The notes under the pieces: model-generated
Seen by the model: only the letters and a program-made list of their open reading frames with translations
Database searches by the model: none
What the model was told of the DNA's origin: nothing
Made by a program: the position numbers and the translations under genes
Source: Candidatus Bathyarchaeia archaeon
GTDB lineage: Archaea > Thermoproteota > Bathyarchaeia > Bathyarchaeales > Bathycorpusculaceae
Assembly: GCA_038873195.1 (NCBI GenBank)
Contig: JAVZEV010000001.1
Coordinates: forward strand, 1,020,490 to 1,084,489
DNA length: 64,000 nt
Direction: 5' to 3'
In this document: positions 1 through 8,329 of the stretch, piece by piece
How the letters are laid out: every line of letters starts with the position of its first letter
How positions within the stretch are numbered: position 1 is the stretch's first letter

Positions 1-1052
1 ACTGACGCGCTTTTTATGTAATAGTCCATTTGCATAAACAACGGAAGCGTAACATTGAACCCATAGGAACCATCCAACGCGCTGATGTACCAATTTGGTA
101 AGGAGTATTTTATGGTAAACCTAGTTGACTTGTAACTTTCCAAAGGCAACGGAAACGCAATTCTGTAAAGGTTTATTCCTTCTCTTCCCACAAACGTAGG
201 CGTCTGCGCAAATTTTCTTCCAAACTGGTCATGTGCGCTTATAACAGAAGCATTAGCAGGCAAGATTATTTCGATGGCTGCTATCGTTTGGGGTTCTTTG
301 TTTGTTATGTAGTAGTTGTCTGCACCGTTTATTTCGCTAGCCTCGTTGATTGTAACTTCACGGGTTAAGTCGTTTACGCTGAAGACTCGTAGTTTATCAC
401 TAGTTAATGTAAAGTCTGCAGTCGCAGACATCGCAGTAAACTCTGGAAGAGGTGCAATTTCATAAGCAGATACGTTAACTGCTCCATCGTCTTTTGTGAT
501 TGTTATATTCACTAGGCTATCTGGAAAGGACATTGATACATTACAACTAGCAGCGGATTTTGTTAGACTTGGATATGCTGGAAAGTCCAAAATGTATCTT
601 GTTGAGCTTGAAGCGTTAAGGAGATCATTTGAAAGTATAAATCCCACAGAAAAAACATTTTCCACTCCACTACTTACGTCTAAAGACTGCAAAAAATCTA
701 TCTCGGCAGCATAAAAACCCATATGATTGTCTAATGGAACATCAAGCTTCACATCGCCTATGATATCGGAACCGTTATAAACCACGCAGCGAAGAACGTG
801 TGCTCCATATTTATATGGAAAACCAATGCGAAAGTTGTCGAGGGTTGTTCCGGCAGAAGCGTTGCCAACTATCCGTATAGTATCATTTAAGAGGATGTAA
901 CCGTTACGCATAACTTCTATAGAGTGATCAACATGTTCTATGTGATAATTTGCGCTATCTGCGGCTTCAACCGTTTTAATGTTAAATGATACCGAGATAA
1001 GAATTAGCATAACAACTGAAAAACCGATGCACACTAAGGCTGTTTTTTTCAC
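1..1052 (-). CDS. Secreted or membrane-anchored protein, 3' end outside window
   Basis: The reading frame is open from a GTG at 1052 to the left edge, about 350 residues with no stop, so the protein is truncated by the window. It opens with a short basic start (MKKTALV) and a hydrophobic run of about 20 residues, which looks like a Sec signal peptide or anchor, followed by an extracytoplasmic-looking beta-rich region with many NxS/NxT sequons. GGAGG at 1060-1064 lies 7 nt before the GTG and fixes the start. I do not recognise the family; a ribophorin-like or S-layer-associated domain is possible but unproven. Upstream (1080-1130) is AT-rich and could hold its promoter. Confidence 0.75.
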   Translation of the reverse strand, partial: MKKTALVCIGFSVVMLILISVSFNIKTVEAADSANYHIEHVDHSIEVMRNGYILLNDTIRIVGNASAGTTLDNFRIGFPYKYGAHVLRCVVYNGSDIIGDVKLDVPLDNHMGFYAAEIDFLQSLDVSSGVENVFSVGFILSNDLLNASSSTRYILDFPAYPSLTKSAASCNVSMSFPDSLVNITITKDDGAVNVSAYEIAPLPEFTAMSATADFTLTSDKLRVFSVNDLTREVTINEASEINGADNYYITNKEPQTIAAIEIILPANASVISAHDQFGRKFAQTPTFVGREGINLYRIAFPLPLESYKSTRFTIKYSLPNWYISALDGSYGFNVTLPLFMQMDYYIKSAS

Positions 1053-1059
1053 GTGGTTT

Positions 1060-1064
1060 CCTCC
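1060..1064 (-). promoter_or_regulatory. Ribosome-binding site GGAGG that fixes a GTG start
   Basis: A perfect GGAGG on the minus strand, 7 nt before the GTG at 1052 of the secreted-protein gene. Confidence 0.7.
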
Positions 1065-1234
1065 GCTTGGTTTCGAGATTTTTAGGCTTCCTATTTATTG
1101 ATGCGCCTATTTATTTACTTTTAGAATTACCCGCTTCAGTTACGTATGTACTTACACGTTTTTGTAAAGAAAACAATTGAAAACTCAATGAATGTCTAAA
1201 CAAAGTTTGCTGGAAAATTAAAAAACTGATGTTG

Positions 1235-1579
1235 TCAGAGTTCGCCATGTTTAAAGTAGTAATTCTCTTCTTTCTTTGAACCAAAACTTCTTACGCCACT
1301 TTCTCTAAGCTGCTTCCTAAGCTTCCTAGCATATTGCTTACTTATTTCGCCCCTCTTTTCCAAGTATGCTATTATTTCTTCCGCTTGTTTCTCGGTGTCA
1401 CATCGCCTAATAAAGTCTATTACATCAGGCATGTAATGAACAAACCTTCCAGATGACGCTTTCTCACCGGTCTGCGTGTCTGTTCGCACAGAATTTACTG
1501 AAACCTTATGGTCATCGATTTCCATTTCCTTGGCTAAGTTAGGAAACATTCTTTTGAAACGCTCTTTGTCAAATTCCAA
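1235..1579 (-). CDS. DUF2095 family conserved archaeal protein
   Basis: A 114-residue charged, soluble protein starting at TTG (MEFDKERF...), preceded by an AAGGTG ribosome-binding site. The central segment HYMPDVIDFIRRC and the Lys/Arg-rich helix around residues 75-95 match my recollection of the archaeal DUF2095 family, whose function is unknown. It is the last gene of a probable three-gene minus-strand operon behind the nucleotidyltransferase (47 nt gap) and the glycosyltransferase. It has no membrane segment and no catalytic motif that I can identify. Confidence 0.7.
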   Translation of the reverse strand: MEFDKERFKRMFPNLAKEMEIDDHKVSVNSVRTDTQTGEKASSGRFVHYMPDVIDFIRRCDTEKQAEEIIAYLEKRGEISKQYARKLRKQLRESGVRSFGSKKEENYYFKHGEL

Positions 1580-1626
1580 GTTTACACCTTAATTTATTCT
1601 ATGATGCGCCTTGTATTTAAGTCTCC

Positions 1627-2250
1627 TCAATCTAGAAAAGGAACAAACCTTTGCAAAGGGTTCTCTTTAAGTAGCTTCTCTAATTCACGCACACGAAGAC
1701 CAGCGATTTCATCGCCGTATATCTCACATCTTTCCTTAAGTTGGGCTTCTTCTGGGCTTCGAACGATGATTTCAATTTTTTCTTTTGCTGGAGATTCTAA
1801 ATGCACGTGAAATGAAGTCTTTTTTTGCCCCTTTTTTGTCACAGCCACCCATTCAATTTGTAAGATATGGAAGCCATTCCTCTTCAGAATTTCTACGATA
1901 TCATTCGGCTCGCTATGATAAACAGTTACGTCTATGTCGCTTTCATGATGGATGGTTCCACGCCAAACGCTTCCAACAAGTTTAGGACTGTATCTTTCCA
2001 GAATCCTCATAAGTTTCAAGGCTTCTGTCCGCATCCTAATCAACCGCTCTTGCCTTGCTAATCCCTCTTTTTCTTCCGCTATTTTGTCAAGCTCTAATGC
2101 CACTTCCAAGTTGGTTGGAACAAATTGAACGCCAAAAGTTTTTGCAGCTTTCAGCTTAGCTTGCTTATATTCTTTTTCAATTCCGGAATAAAGAAGAGTT
2201 GCAGCTTCTCTTGCAACCTTTTTCCTTAAGTGAAGAACACCGACGCCCAA
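1627..2250 (-). CDS. Predicted nucleotidyltransferase (MNT-like, COG2413 type)
   Basis: A 207-residue protein. Around residues 93-108 it carries GSVWRGTIHHESDIDV, the GS-x(n)-SDxD signature of the DNA polymerase beta-like nucleotidyltransferase fold, with the two metal-binding aspartates. The first 85 residues are helical and charged. Start is TTG at 2250, preceded by GGTG at 5 nt. It lies 18 nt after the glycosyltransferase stop, so co-transcription is likely. Substrate is unknown. Family members include minimal nucleotidyltransferases and antitoxin-type enzymes, but no HEPN partner is next door, so a toxin-antitoxin role is not supported. Confidence 0.72.
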   Translation of the reverse strand: MGVGVLHLRKKVAREAATLLYSGIEKEYKQAKLKAAKTFGVQFVPTNLEVALELDKIAEEKEGLARQERLIRMRTEALKLMRILERYSPKLVGSVWRGTIHHESDIDVTVYHSEPNDIVEILKRNGFHILQIEWVAVTKKGQKKTSFHVHLESPAKEKIEIIVRSPEEAQLKERCEIYGDEIAGLRVRELEKLLKENPLQRFVPFLD

Positions 2251-2268
2251 AGCGGCACCAATAAAATT

Positions 2269-3519
2269 CTAACGTTTAATTATTTTCTCGTAAGCTTCTA
2301 CCGTTTTCTCGGCGATTTTGTCCCATGTGAACTCTTCTAAAACTCTTTTTCTGCCGTTTTTTCCTAGCCATTTCCTTTTGTCTTGATTTTCTAAAGTGCT
2401 GTTTATGCCCCATGCGATGTCTGAGGGGTTGTTAGGGTCAACATGGAAACCGCATTGTTCTTCACCACAGCAGACAACTATTTCGCGCATTCCGCTAACT
2501 CCAGCGGCACCCACGACTACTGGACGTTCCATGCTCATTGCTTCAAGAGCAACTATTCCGAATGGTTCGTATAGGCTTGGGAAAACCGCCATGTCGCATG
2601 CTGCATAGTGCAGAATACGTTCTTCTTCGGAAACAAAGTTAAAGTTCAGTTTGACAGAATCTTGCAGTCTCATGGTTCTGACCAAGTTGACTAAGTAGTC
2701 CTGTAAATCGCCAACGCCTAGAATAACCAGTTTTGCTTTGGGATGTTTTTGCAGAACGTGCGGCATAGCCATTATCAGCTTGTCAACGCCTTTGACGCCT
2801 ACAAGTCTTCCGACAAAAAGAATCATTAATTCGTCATCTTTTATGCCATAAGAACCCCGTATTCTTTTGGCTTCTTCAGCGCTAATAGTTTCTGGATTGT
2901 ATTTTTGAGGGTCAACGCCATTATAGCATACTTGGATTTTGTCTTTTGGAAAGCCTAACTTCATAAGCTCCTCTTTCATTGCATACGAAACTGTCACAAT
3001 AAGGTCAGCAGCTTTAGCGCCGCGAAGCTCAATGTTGCTTACAACTTCTGAACCGTTTCCAAGTGTTCTTCCTTTTTCTGTGGAGTGAACGTGGAATGCA
3101 AATGGTAACCCAGCTTCTTTTTTAACAGTTATTCCGCTTATTGCAGAAAGCCAGTCGTGAGCTATTACAATGTCGTATTTGAAGTTCTCCTTTTTGATTA
3201 GTTCGTTGACAAGTTTTGATGCACTTAAATAATTGTAAACAAGAATTTTGGAGAAAAGCTGGATTCCTCTACCCCATTTTCTAACGTCTTCCGCAAGCAC
3301 GTCTGGAAGCGAATCGGATATGTCGATGTGTAATGGACGGTGGATTTCTATGCCTCTCCAAATCTCTCTGGTCGGCAAGCTGCCAACATCATCGTTCATT
3401 GTGAAGACTGTCACGTCATGGTCCATTAAGACAAACTTTCGCGTAATTTCAGCGGCATACGTTCCTAAACCGCCAACGATTTTTGGCGGGTATTCGTAGA
3501 CAAGCACAGCCATTTTCAT
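2269..3519 (-). CDS. Glycosyltransferase family 4, glycogen-synthase-like
   Basis: A 416-residue GT-B enzyme. The N-terminal domain starts MKMAVLVYEYPPKIVGG, with the glycine-rich loop that binds the nucleotide sugar; HDW at 121-123 and HVHSTE near 143 follow. The C-terminal domain has FVGRLVGVKGVD (R238, K243) and the E318-x7-E326 motif in YEPFGIVALE. Length and motifs fit archaeal enzymes annotated as glycogen synthase or related alpha-glucan synthases that use UDP- or ADP-glucose. It is the first gene of an operon with the nucleotidyltransferase and DUF2095. A general alpha-glycosyltransferase cannot be excluded. Confidence 0.82.
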   Translation of the reverse strand: MKMAVLVYEYPPKIVGGLGTYAAEITRKFVLMDHDVTVFTMNDDVGSLPTREIWRGIEIHRPLHIDISDSLPDVLAEDVRKWGRGIQLFSKILVYNYLSASKLVNELIKKENFKYDIVIAHDWLSAISGITVKKEAGLPFAFHVHSTEKGRTLGNGSEVVSNIELRGAKAADLIVTVSYAMKEELMKLGFPKDKIQVCYNGVDPQKYNPETISAEEAKRIRGSYGIKDDELMILFVGRLVGVKGVDKLIMAMPHVLQKHPKAKLVILGVGDLQDYLVNLVRTMRLQDSVKLNFNFVSEEERILHYAACDMAVFPSLYEPFGIVALEAMSMERPVVVGAAGVSGMREIVVCCGEEQCGFHVDPNNPSDIAWGINSTLENQDKRKWLGKNGRKRVLEEFTWDKIAEKTVEAYEKIIKR

Positions 3520-3757
3520 TTTGTGGTCCTCTTTTATCTTGATAGTAAGGTATTGCTTAATGAAGGCATTGCTTATTTACTTTCCTAGACGCACATGTTT
3601 ACTTCAAGCTTGACACATCATTAGTAACGTGATTGGTGTGGTTGAGTGTTACTTTTTTTACTGAGAATGCCTTATTCCTTTTAGTCATTAATTTTTGTTC
3701 AATTCACTAGTTTTTCTTTGTTGTCTAAAAGGTATGGATAAAGGAAAATTTGAAAAG

Positions 3758-3767
3758 TCTATAAAGC
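3758..3767 (+). promoter_or_regulatory. Probable TATA box of the winged-helix/DUF5752-like gene
   Basis: TCTATAAAGC is centred about 23 nt before the ATG at 3785, the spacing expected for a leaderless or near-leaderless archaeal transcript. The rest of the 3520-3784 gap is AT-rich and shows no gene. Confidence 0.45.
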
Positions 3768-3784
3768 ACATATTAACATATTAA

Positions 3785-4363
3785 ATGGAGTGCAACGAAA
3801 TGAGCATTTCACCCATTAAACGGTTAATTATTGAAACCATGTGGATGTTAGATAAACCTACAAAGACCAATGAGATAGCTAAAGAAACGGGGTTGGCTTT
3901 TCGTCAGGTCATGATGCACTTGATGGGACTAACGCGCATGGGATATTTGGAATCGCCAGAGAAAGGCGTTTATGTCCTCACAGAAAAGGGTAAGAAAACG
4001 CTTGGTTTCCCAGAAATAGATAACGGAAAAGCTGCAGAGATTCTCACTTACCTACCATTAGAAAAATCATTCCACTTTTACGTCGATATTGGAAAACCCC
4101 TAAACATTCACGCAGCTAGCCTTCAAGACTTCTGCGACAAAATCATGAAAGTTGACCCAGCTTCAATAGAATTTCACATCAACCGTGGAGATTTTGAAGC
4201 GTGGTTTATGGGGCTAGGCGACATTGAATTGGCACGAAAGACGTTGCTGTTAAAAGAGCATAAGTTTTTTGGGGAAGAACTACGCCAGAAGCTTTACGGA
4301 ATTGTGAAAAGTCGATGCGAAGAGTTAGCTAGGATAAGGAAAAAAGCGGCCGCAGCCAACTAA
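3785..4363 (+). CDS. Winged-helix protein with DUF5752-like C-terminal domain
   Basis: 192 residues. Residues 8-75 form a winged helix (KRLIIETMWMLDKP, then a MarR/ArsR-like recognition helix and the wing ..GVYVLTEKGKKTL). Residues 85-180 include the block SIEFHINRGDFEAWF followed by LGDIELAR, which resembles the HLxxGDFxxW...GDxxLA signature I associate with DUF5752, a domain often found near sugar-polymer genes. That fits its position head-to-head with the glycogen-synthase-like gene. A second ATG lies five codons in (3800). It may sense a metabolite and regulate the divergent operon; this is inference. Confidence 0.65.
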   Translation: MECNEMSISPIKRLIIETMWMLDKPTKTNEIAKETGLAFRQVMMHLMGLTRMGYLESPEKGVYVLTEKGKKTLGFPEIDNGKAAEILTYLPLEKSFHFYVDIGKPLNIHAASLQDFCDKIMKVDPASIEFHINRGDFEAWFMGLGDIELARKTLLLKEHKFFGEELRQKLYGIVKSRCEELARIRKKAAAAN

Positions 4364-4376
4364 TTCTTTGTAAGCT

Positions 4377-5498
4377 TTAAGCTGGTTCGAAGCGTTCTTT
4401 GAGTTTTTCTAGAGTTTGCTGTAAGGTTGTGTATTCCATTTCTTCGGGACCTAGGCGTGCTGGTTCAAATTCTCCCATGCGCCTAAGCATAGCCGCATAC
4501 TCTAAGGCTTCACGTCTCGCTAATGCAAATGCAGCGTCGTCGAATAAGTCGGCAATCATTGGTTTTCCGTTGTCGTCGCTTGCAATTTTACCGTTTGCAA
4601 TTTGAAAGCCTAATGCGACGATTCTTGGAGGACCGTCAAAAGCTGTGCATTTGGCGTCTTTCATCCCGACTGGCATTATGGGTCCCCAATGGCTTCCACG
4701 CATCCATCCTTCAACTAGGTAGCTGTGCATGAATGGTACAAGTATTTCGCCTACTGCAGGTAACCCATGTTGTGCGCGTATGACCATGACTGGGTCGTCT
4801 TTTCCGATGTATTTGCCTGCTATCTGTGAAAGTCTGGTCACGCTGCCTACCGCGCATATTAGGTTGTCTCTGGTTCGCCAAACACGTGAAATCATATAGC
4901 GCTGTACTGTTCCTATTAGGGCGATTAATTCGTACATTTCCTCTGGACATTTGAGTGTTACTTTTTTGTTTTCTATAGTGTCTAGCACTTCGAATTTGAA
5001 GCCGCCAGTCATGTTTGGGTCGATTACGAGTCCAGCAGTGTTCATTGGGTCGGCGAAAATGCGGAAAAGTGGATAGTTGAATGCTCCGCTTGAAGTTTTG
5101 TCTGCTGCTAATACTACGATTGGGTCTGAGCCTCTTTCTTCTATTTCCATTTCTGCGAAGCCTGGACCCATTCCGCGGATGTTTCCGCTGAATGCTGTTT
5201 TGAGAAGGTCTTGTCCTGCACCGTAAAGTTTTAGTTCTAATGCTTTGTTTGCGGTTTCTTGGAATGTGTCCCAAGCGAGTTTGTGGATGTCTGTGTTTGC
5301 TTCTCCGTTTTCGTGTACCATGAGTAGTTGTAGGTCGTCTCCAACGTTGAATACGTAGTAGCTGTTTATCAAGCCTTCTTCTTTTGCTTTTTTGAGGTTT
5401 TTTTCTGCGATGTTAAGGAGGGGTTTTGGGACGATGTGGTGACCAGCTAGTGAGCCTACGTCGCATTTGATTAGGGAGATTGTGGTTTTTTGTGGCAT
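4377..5498 (-). CDS. fbp: Fructose-1,6-bisphosphate aldolase/phosphatase (bifunctional)
   Basis: A 373-residue archaeal FBPA/P, which condenses triose phosphates to fructose-1,6-bisphosphate and dephosphorylates it to fructose-6-phosphate, making gluconeogenesis unidirectional. Start MPQKTTISLIKCDVGS and the metal and substrate motifs GHHIV (19-23) and NVGDDLQ (51-57) are present. Y230 and K233 in GKYIGKDDP match the catalytic tyrosine and Schiff-base lysine of characterised crenarchaeal enzymes (about Y229/K232). It is full length and convergent with the preceding winged-helix gene. Together with the glycogen-synthase-like gene it suggests sugar storage from C3 precursors. Confidence 0.95.
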   Translation of the reverse strand: MPQKTTISLIKCDVGSLAGHHIVPKPLLNIAEKNLKKAKEEGLINSYYVFNVGDDLQLLMVHENGEANTDIHKLAWDTFQETANKALELKLYGAGQDLLKTAFSGNIRGMGPGFAEMEIEERGSDPIVVLAADKTSSGAFNYPLFRIFADPMNTAGLVIDPNMTGGFKFEVLDTIENKKVTLKCPEEMYELIALIGTVQRYMISRVWRTRDNLICAVGSVTRLSQIAGKYIGKDDPVMVIRAQHGLPAVGEILVPFMHSYLVEGWMRGSHWGPIMPVGMKDAKCTAFDGPPRIVALGFQIANGKIASDDNGKPMIADLFDDAAFALARREALEYAAMLRRMGEFEPARLGPEEMEYTTLQQTLEKLKERFEPA

Positions 5499-5629
5499 GA
5501 AGCACCACTCAATCGTATGCTTCAGTTTAGAGTTAGGGGTTGTAGGTTTTAAAAGACTTCCGAAGGTGAGTTAGCAAAAGAGACATAAAACTAAAGAATT
5601 GTTTATAGTAGTGTGGTGGGAACTCTTTG

Positions 5630-6130
5630 ATGGAGAAGTTGAGGGTTGTTTCTGTTAAGATACCGGAAGAAGTTTACAAGGAGATGGTTTTGCGGGTTCC
5701 GGAAGGCGAGAGAAGCGATTTTATTCGTGATGCTATTTTGGAGAAGCTGCAGAAAACGCCTAAGCCGGACAAGCTTTTGGAGTTGGAGCAGCGAATGGAT
5801 AAGGTGGAGAAGGAGTTTTCTGAGATAAGAAGGTATCTTGCCGATTTAGAGTTGCTTACGCATGAGCGTGGAGCAGCAAATCCTCACACGTTTTGTATTG
5901 ATGAAACAGACCACAAAATAGTGGATTATCTTATTCATTATAAGGGTGCAACAACGCCTGAATTGGCGGAATATTTGAAGGCAAACAGGTGGTTTGTTTT
6001 GAATAGGCTGAAAAGAATGCAGAAAGCGTCTAAACAGCAGCTTGGAAAACCTATCATAGTGTTTTATCCAGGCGAAAAGTCAGGTAAGAAGAAAGCATGG
6101 TGGATAAATGAAGAGTTAATGGAAGCTTAA
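5630..6130 (+). CDS. Ribbon-helix-helix plus winged-helix DNA-binding protein
   Basis: 166 residues from ATG at 5630 (a TTG directly before it is in frame, but GGTGGG at 5615-5620 is better spaced for the ATG). Residues 4-40 form a ribbon-helix-helix, RVVSVKIPEEVYKEM followed by GERSDFIRDAI. Residues 45-75 are a predicted coiled coil (LLELEQRMDKVEKEF). Residues 90-165 look like a winged helix (DHKIVDYLIHYKGAT then TPELAEYLKANRWF). Carrying two DNA-binding modules suggests a dimeric transcription factor. It is monocistronic and upstream of tRNA-Arg; its target is unknown. Confidence 0.7.
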   Translation: MEKLRVVSVKIPEEVYKEMVLRVPEGERSDFIRDAILEKLQKTPKPDKLLELEQRMDKVEKEFSEIRRYLADLELLTHERGAANPHTFCIDETDHKIVDYLIHYKGATTPELAEYLKANRWFVLNRLKRMQKASKQQLGKPIIVFYPGEKSGKKKAWWINEELMEA

Positions 6131-6177
6131 TGTTTGAGTGTTGTTGTAATAGCCGTGCTTACAGGTTATAGCCCCCC

Positions 6178-6188
6178 CTTATAAATAG
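6178..6188 (+). promoter_or_regulatory. Possible TATA box after a C-run, upstream of tRNA-Arg
   Basis: CTTATAAATAG follows a run of seven C. It is a good match to an archaeal TATA box, but lies about 95 nt before the mature tRNA, so it would imply a long tRNA leader. No small gene is visible between it and the tRNA. Confidence 0.35.
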
Positions 6189-6277
6189 GTTGAATTAGAG
6201 TTTAGACTTGATATGCTTGGAGCAGTACAGTAACAATTAATTTGTGTTGCCAATACATTGTTCAGCAGAGAAGCGAA

Positions 6278-6353
6278 GGGCCCGTAGCCCAGTATGGATT
6301 AAGGCGCCGGCCTCCGGAGCCGGAGAACCGGGGTTCAAATCCCCGCGGGCCCG
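6278..6353 (+). tRNA. tRNA-Arg (anticodon CCG)
   Basis: A 76-nt cloverleaf: acceptor GGGCCCG/CGGGCCC, D-arm GCC/GGC, anticodon stem CCGGC/GCCGG around loop CTCCGGA, T-arm CGGGG/CCCCG with loop TTCAAAT, discriminator G. The anticodon CCG reads CGG. No intron is seen and CCA is not encoded. The acceptor stem is identical to that of the second tRNA-Arg at 16728-16803. Confidence 0.95.
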
Positions 6354-6360
6354 CTGAACA

Positions 6361-6380
6361 TTTATTTATGTTTGTTTTTG
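6361..6380 (+). terminator. T-rich tract downstream of tRNA-Arg
   Basis: T-runs (TTTATTTATGTTTGTTTTTG) begin 7 nt after the tRNA, the usual form of an archaeal intrinsic terminator. There is no hairpin. Confidence 0.35.
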
Positions 6381-6454
6381 GGTTTGTGACGGCAAAAACA
6401 CTAAATCTTTGCAAATAGTAATAGTTTGTTTCTTAATGTGGGGTTGCAGCTGAT

Positions 6455-7357
6455 TTGAAGATTAAGGTGGCAGCGGCTTTTTTGGCAGTTTATCTTATTT
6501 GGGGTTCGACTTACTTGGCGATTAGGTTTGTTATTGAGTCGTTGCCGCCGTTTTTCATGGCTGGGACACGGTTTTTGGTTGCGGGAGCGGTTTTGTATGT
6601 TTTTATTCGATTGCGTGGTGTGGAAGGCGAAACTAGAGGTGATTGGAGTTGTGCTTTTGTTTTGGGCGGGTTGATGTTGTTGGGTGGGCATGGTGCTGTT
6701 GTGTGGGCGGAGCAGTGGGTACCTTCTGGTTTAGCATGTTTGTTGGTTGGCACTGTGCCTTTGTGGATGGTTTTTCTGGATTGGTTGTGGAACAAGCATA
6801 AGCCAAACGTTAAGGTTGTTGGCGGAGTAGTTTTGGGTTTTGTCGGTGTTATCTTGCTTGTCGGCGGAGTAGAAAGTTTAGGCGCTAGCAGCGTTGACCT
6901 CGCCGGAGCTGGAATTATCGTTTTTGGTGCTTTCTTGTGGGCAAATGGTTCGCTGTATTCACGTTCTGCCAAACAACCAAAGTCACAGTTGTTAGCCACT
7001 GCATTGGAAATGGTTGCTGGTGGAATATTGTTACTTTTGGCAAGTTTGGTAACTGGAGAACTGAATCGCGTAAGACTGGATTTGATTTCCATACGTTCAT
7101 TGGTCAGCTGGGTTTATCTCATCGTGTTTGGCGCGCTTGTTGCATTTACTTGTTACATTTGGTTGCTGAAGGTGACTACGCCGGCGAGGGTCTCGACATA
7201 CGCCTATGTAAACCCAATTGTGGCGATGTTTCTTGGTTGGACGCTGGCAAATGAACCGATAACTGCAAGAAATGTGGCAGCCGCAACACTAATCCTCACC
7301 GCAGTAGTCATCATAACAACATATGAGACACGCAAAAAGAGCCAAGAAAACAAGTAA
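6455..7357 (+). CDS. EamA/DMT-family transporter
   Basis: About 300 residues with ten predicted membrane segments in two five-helix halves, the layout of drug/metabolite transporters of the EamA family. The first half begins VAAAFLAVYLIWGSTYLAIR and ends near GVILLVGGVE; the second half starts near residue 150 and carries the repeated signature ..YAYVNPIVAMFLGWTLANE close to the end. Start is TTG at 6455 with no strong ribosome-binding site. The substrate cannot be read from sequence; relatives export amino acids or metabolites. It is convergent with the deacetylase-like gene 26 nt downstream. Confidence 0.85.
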   Translation: MKIKVAAAFLAVYLIWGSTYLAIRFVIESLPPFFMAGTRFLVAGAVLYVFIRLRGVEGETRGDWSCAFVLGGLMLLGGHGAVVWAEQWVPSGLACLLVGTVPLWMVFLDWLWNKHKPNVKVVGGVVLGFVGVILLVGGVESLGASSVDLAGAGIIVFGAFLWANGSLYSRSAKQPKSQLLATALEMVAGGILLLLASLVTGELNRVRLDLISIRSLVSWVYLIVFGALVAFTCYIWLLKVTTPARVSTYAYVNPIVAMFLGWTLANEPITARNVAAATLILTAVVIITTYETRKKSQENK

Positions 7358-7383
7358 AAACAGCACCAAATAATCAATTGACG

Positions 7384-8232
7384 CTAAATTGAACTTTCAT
7401 AAGCCTTTAACAGCGCGTTTATATCGTTTCCCACGTTTTCTCCATTGTATCCGCCTTCTAACACAAAAAACGTGTGCTTTCCAAGCTTGGCAATCCTTTT
7501 TCCAATTTCTCTATAGCCTTTTTCTGTAAGCCCAAGGCTCGCTAAATCTCCTGCGTGAGTGTCAAACCCAGCGGAAACCGCGACCACTTCGAACCGTTCC
7601 ATGTCAACTGAACTCAGAGCCTTATCAAGCGTTGCCATGTGTACTTCGTCTCCGCAGTCAGGCGGCAACGGAAAATTTAGGCAGTTTCCTTCGTGAAAAA
7701 TGCCTGTGCCCGGATAATTTGGGTGTCTATGTAAGGAAACGTAGGTGACTTTTTCGTTGCCTAAGAAAATCTCTTGTGTGCCATTGCCATGATGCCCGTC
7801 TATGTCCAGAATAAGCGTTGGCTTGTTTAGGTGTTTTACTGCAATTGCGATGTTGTTGAAGTAGCAGAATCCTCGCGTGTAAGCGCCTAAGGCGGCACCA
7901 TTCACGCCAGCATGATGCCCAGGTGGACGCATAATTGAGAAACCGCCAACTTTAGCTGCCAATATTGCTCCGCCAGCCGCTAATCGGGCGAACTCAAAAA
8001 TATTGTCATAAGCGGGAGTGTCTCCATCAGCAACCAAACCTTTCCTAACGCCCCAAACATAATCCACATCATGCACACGAAGCAAATCATCCTCGCTGGC
8101 GGGTTCGGGCTCCAAAAATTCGTATCCAAGATTTTTCAAAATTTCTGCGGCTTTCCTAACTCTCTCTGGTCCTTCAATGTGATAATGTCCATATCCTAAA
8201 CATTTTTCGGAAAAGATGATTTTAGTTCGCAT
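7384..8232 (-). CDS. Histone-deacetylase-fold (acetoin utilisation/amidohydrolase-like) enzyme
   Basis: A 282-residue arginase/deacetylase-fold protein. It keeps the general-base dyad RPPGHHAG, zinc ligands in LDIDGHHGNGTQ and AGFDTHAGD, and the C-terminal glycine loop LEGGYN. Bacterial and archaeal relatives deacetylate acetylated lysines, polyamines or small amides. Because archaea often have Alba or histone acetylation and polyamines, either substrate class is possible. The protein is slightly shorter than class I HDACs (about 370), as is usual for prokaryotic members. Confidence 0.85.
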   Translation of the reverse strand: MRTKIIFSEKCLGYGHYHIEGPERVRKAAEILKNLGYEFLEPEPASEDDLLRVHDVDYVWGVRKGLVADGDTPAYDNIFEFARLAAGGAILAAKVGGFSIMRPPGHHAGVNGAALGAYTRGFCYFNNIAIAVKHLNKPTLILDIDGHHGNGTQEIFLGNEKVTYVSLHRHPNYPGTGIFHEGNCLNFPLPPDCGDEVHMATLDKALSSVDMERFEVVAVSAGFDTHAGDLASLGLTEKGYREIGKRIAKLGKHTFFVLEGGYNGENVGNDINALLKAYESSI

Positions 8233-8329
8233 ATTTCCACGGCTGACAAGCTAATTGATTTTCAAATTAAAATATAACCTCATCTCTTTAAATGGTGAGA
8301 AACTCTTTGGCGATTGAGGCTAACATGCG

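Noticed and set aside
4711-5274. A 187-residue Arg/Asn/Ser-rich frame within the FBP aldolase/phosphatase gene
   Set aside because: Same strand, different frame, composition unlike a protein; the FBPA/P frame has all family motifs.
6166-6190. Similarity between the C-run/TATA segment before tRNA-Arg and the tRNA-Ser intron read on the + strand
   Set aside because: About 20 bases are alike, but both are low-complexity C-run plus TATA sequences; coincidence is more likely than a shared element.
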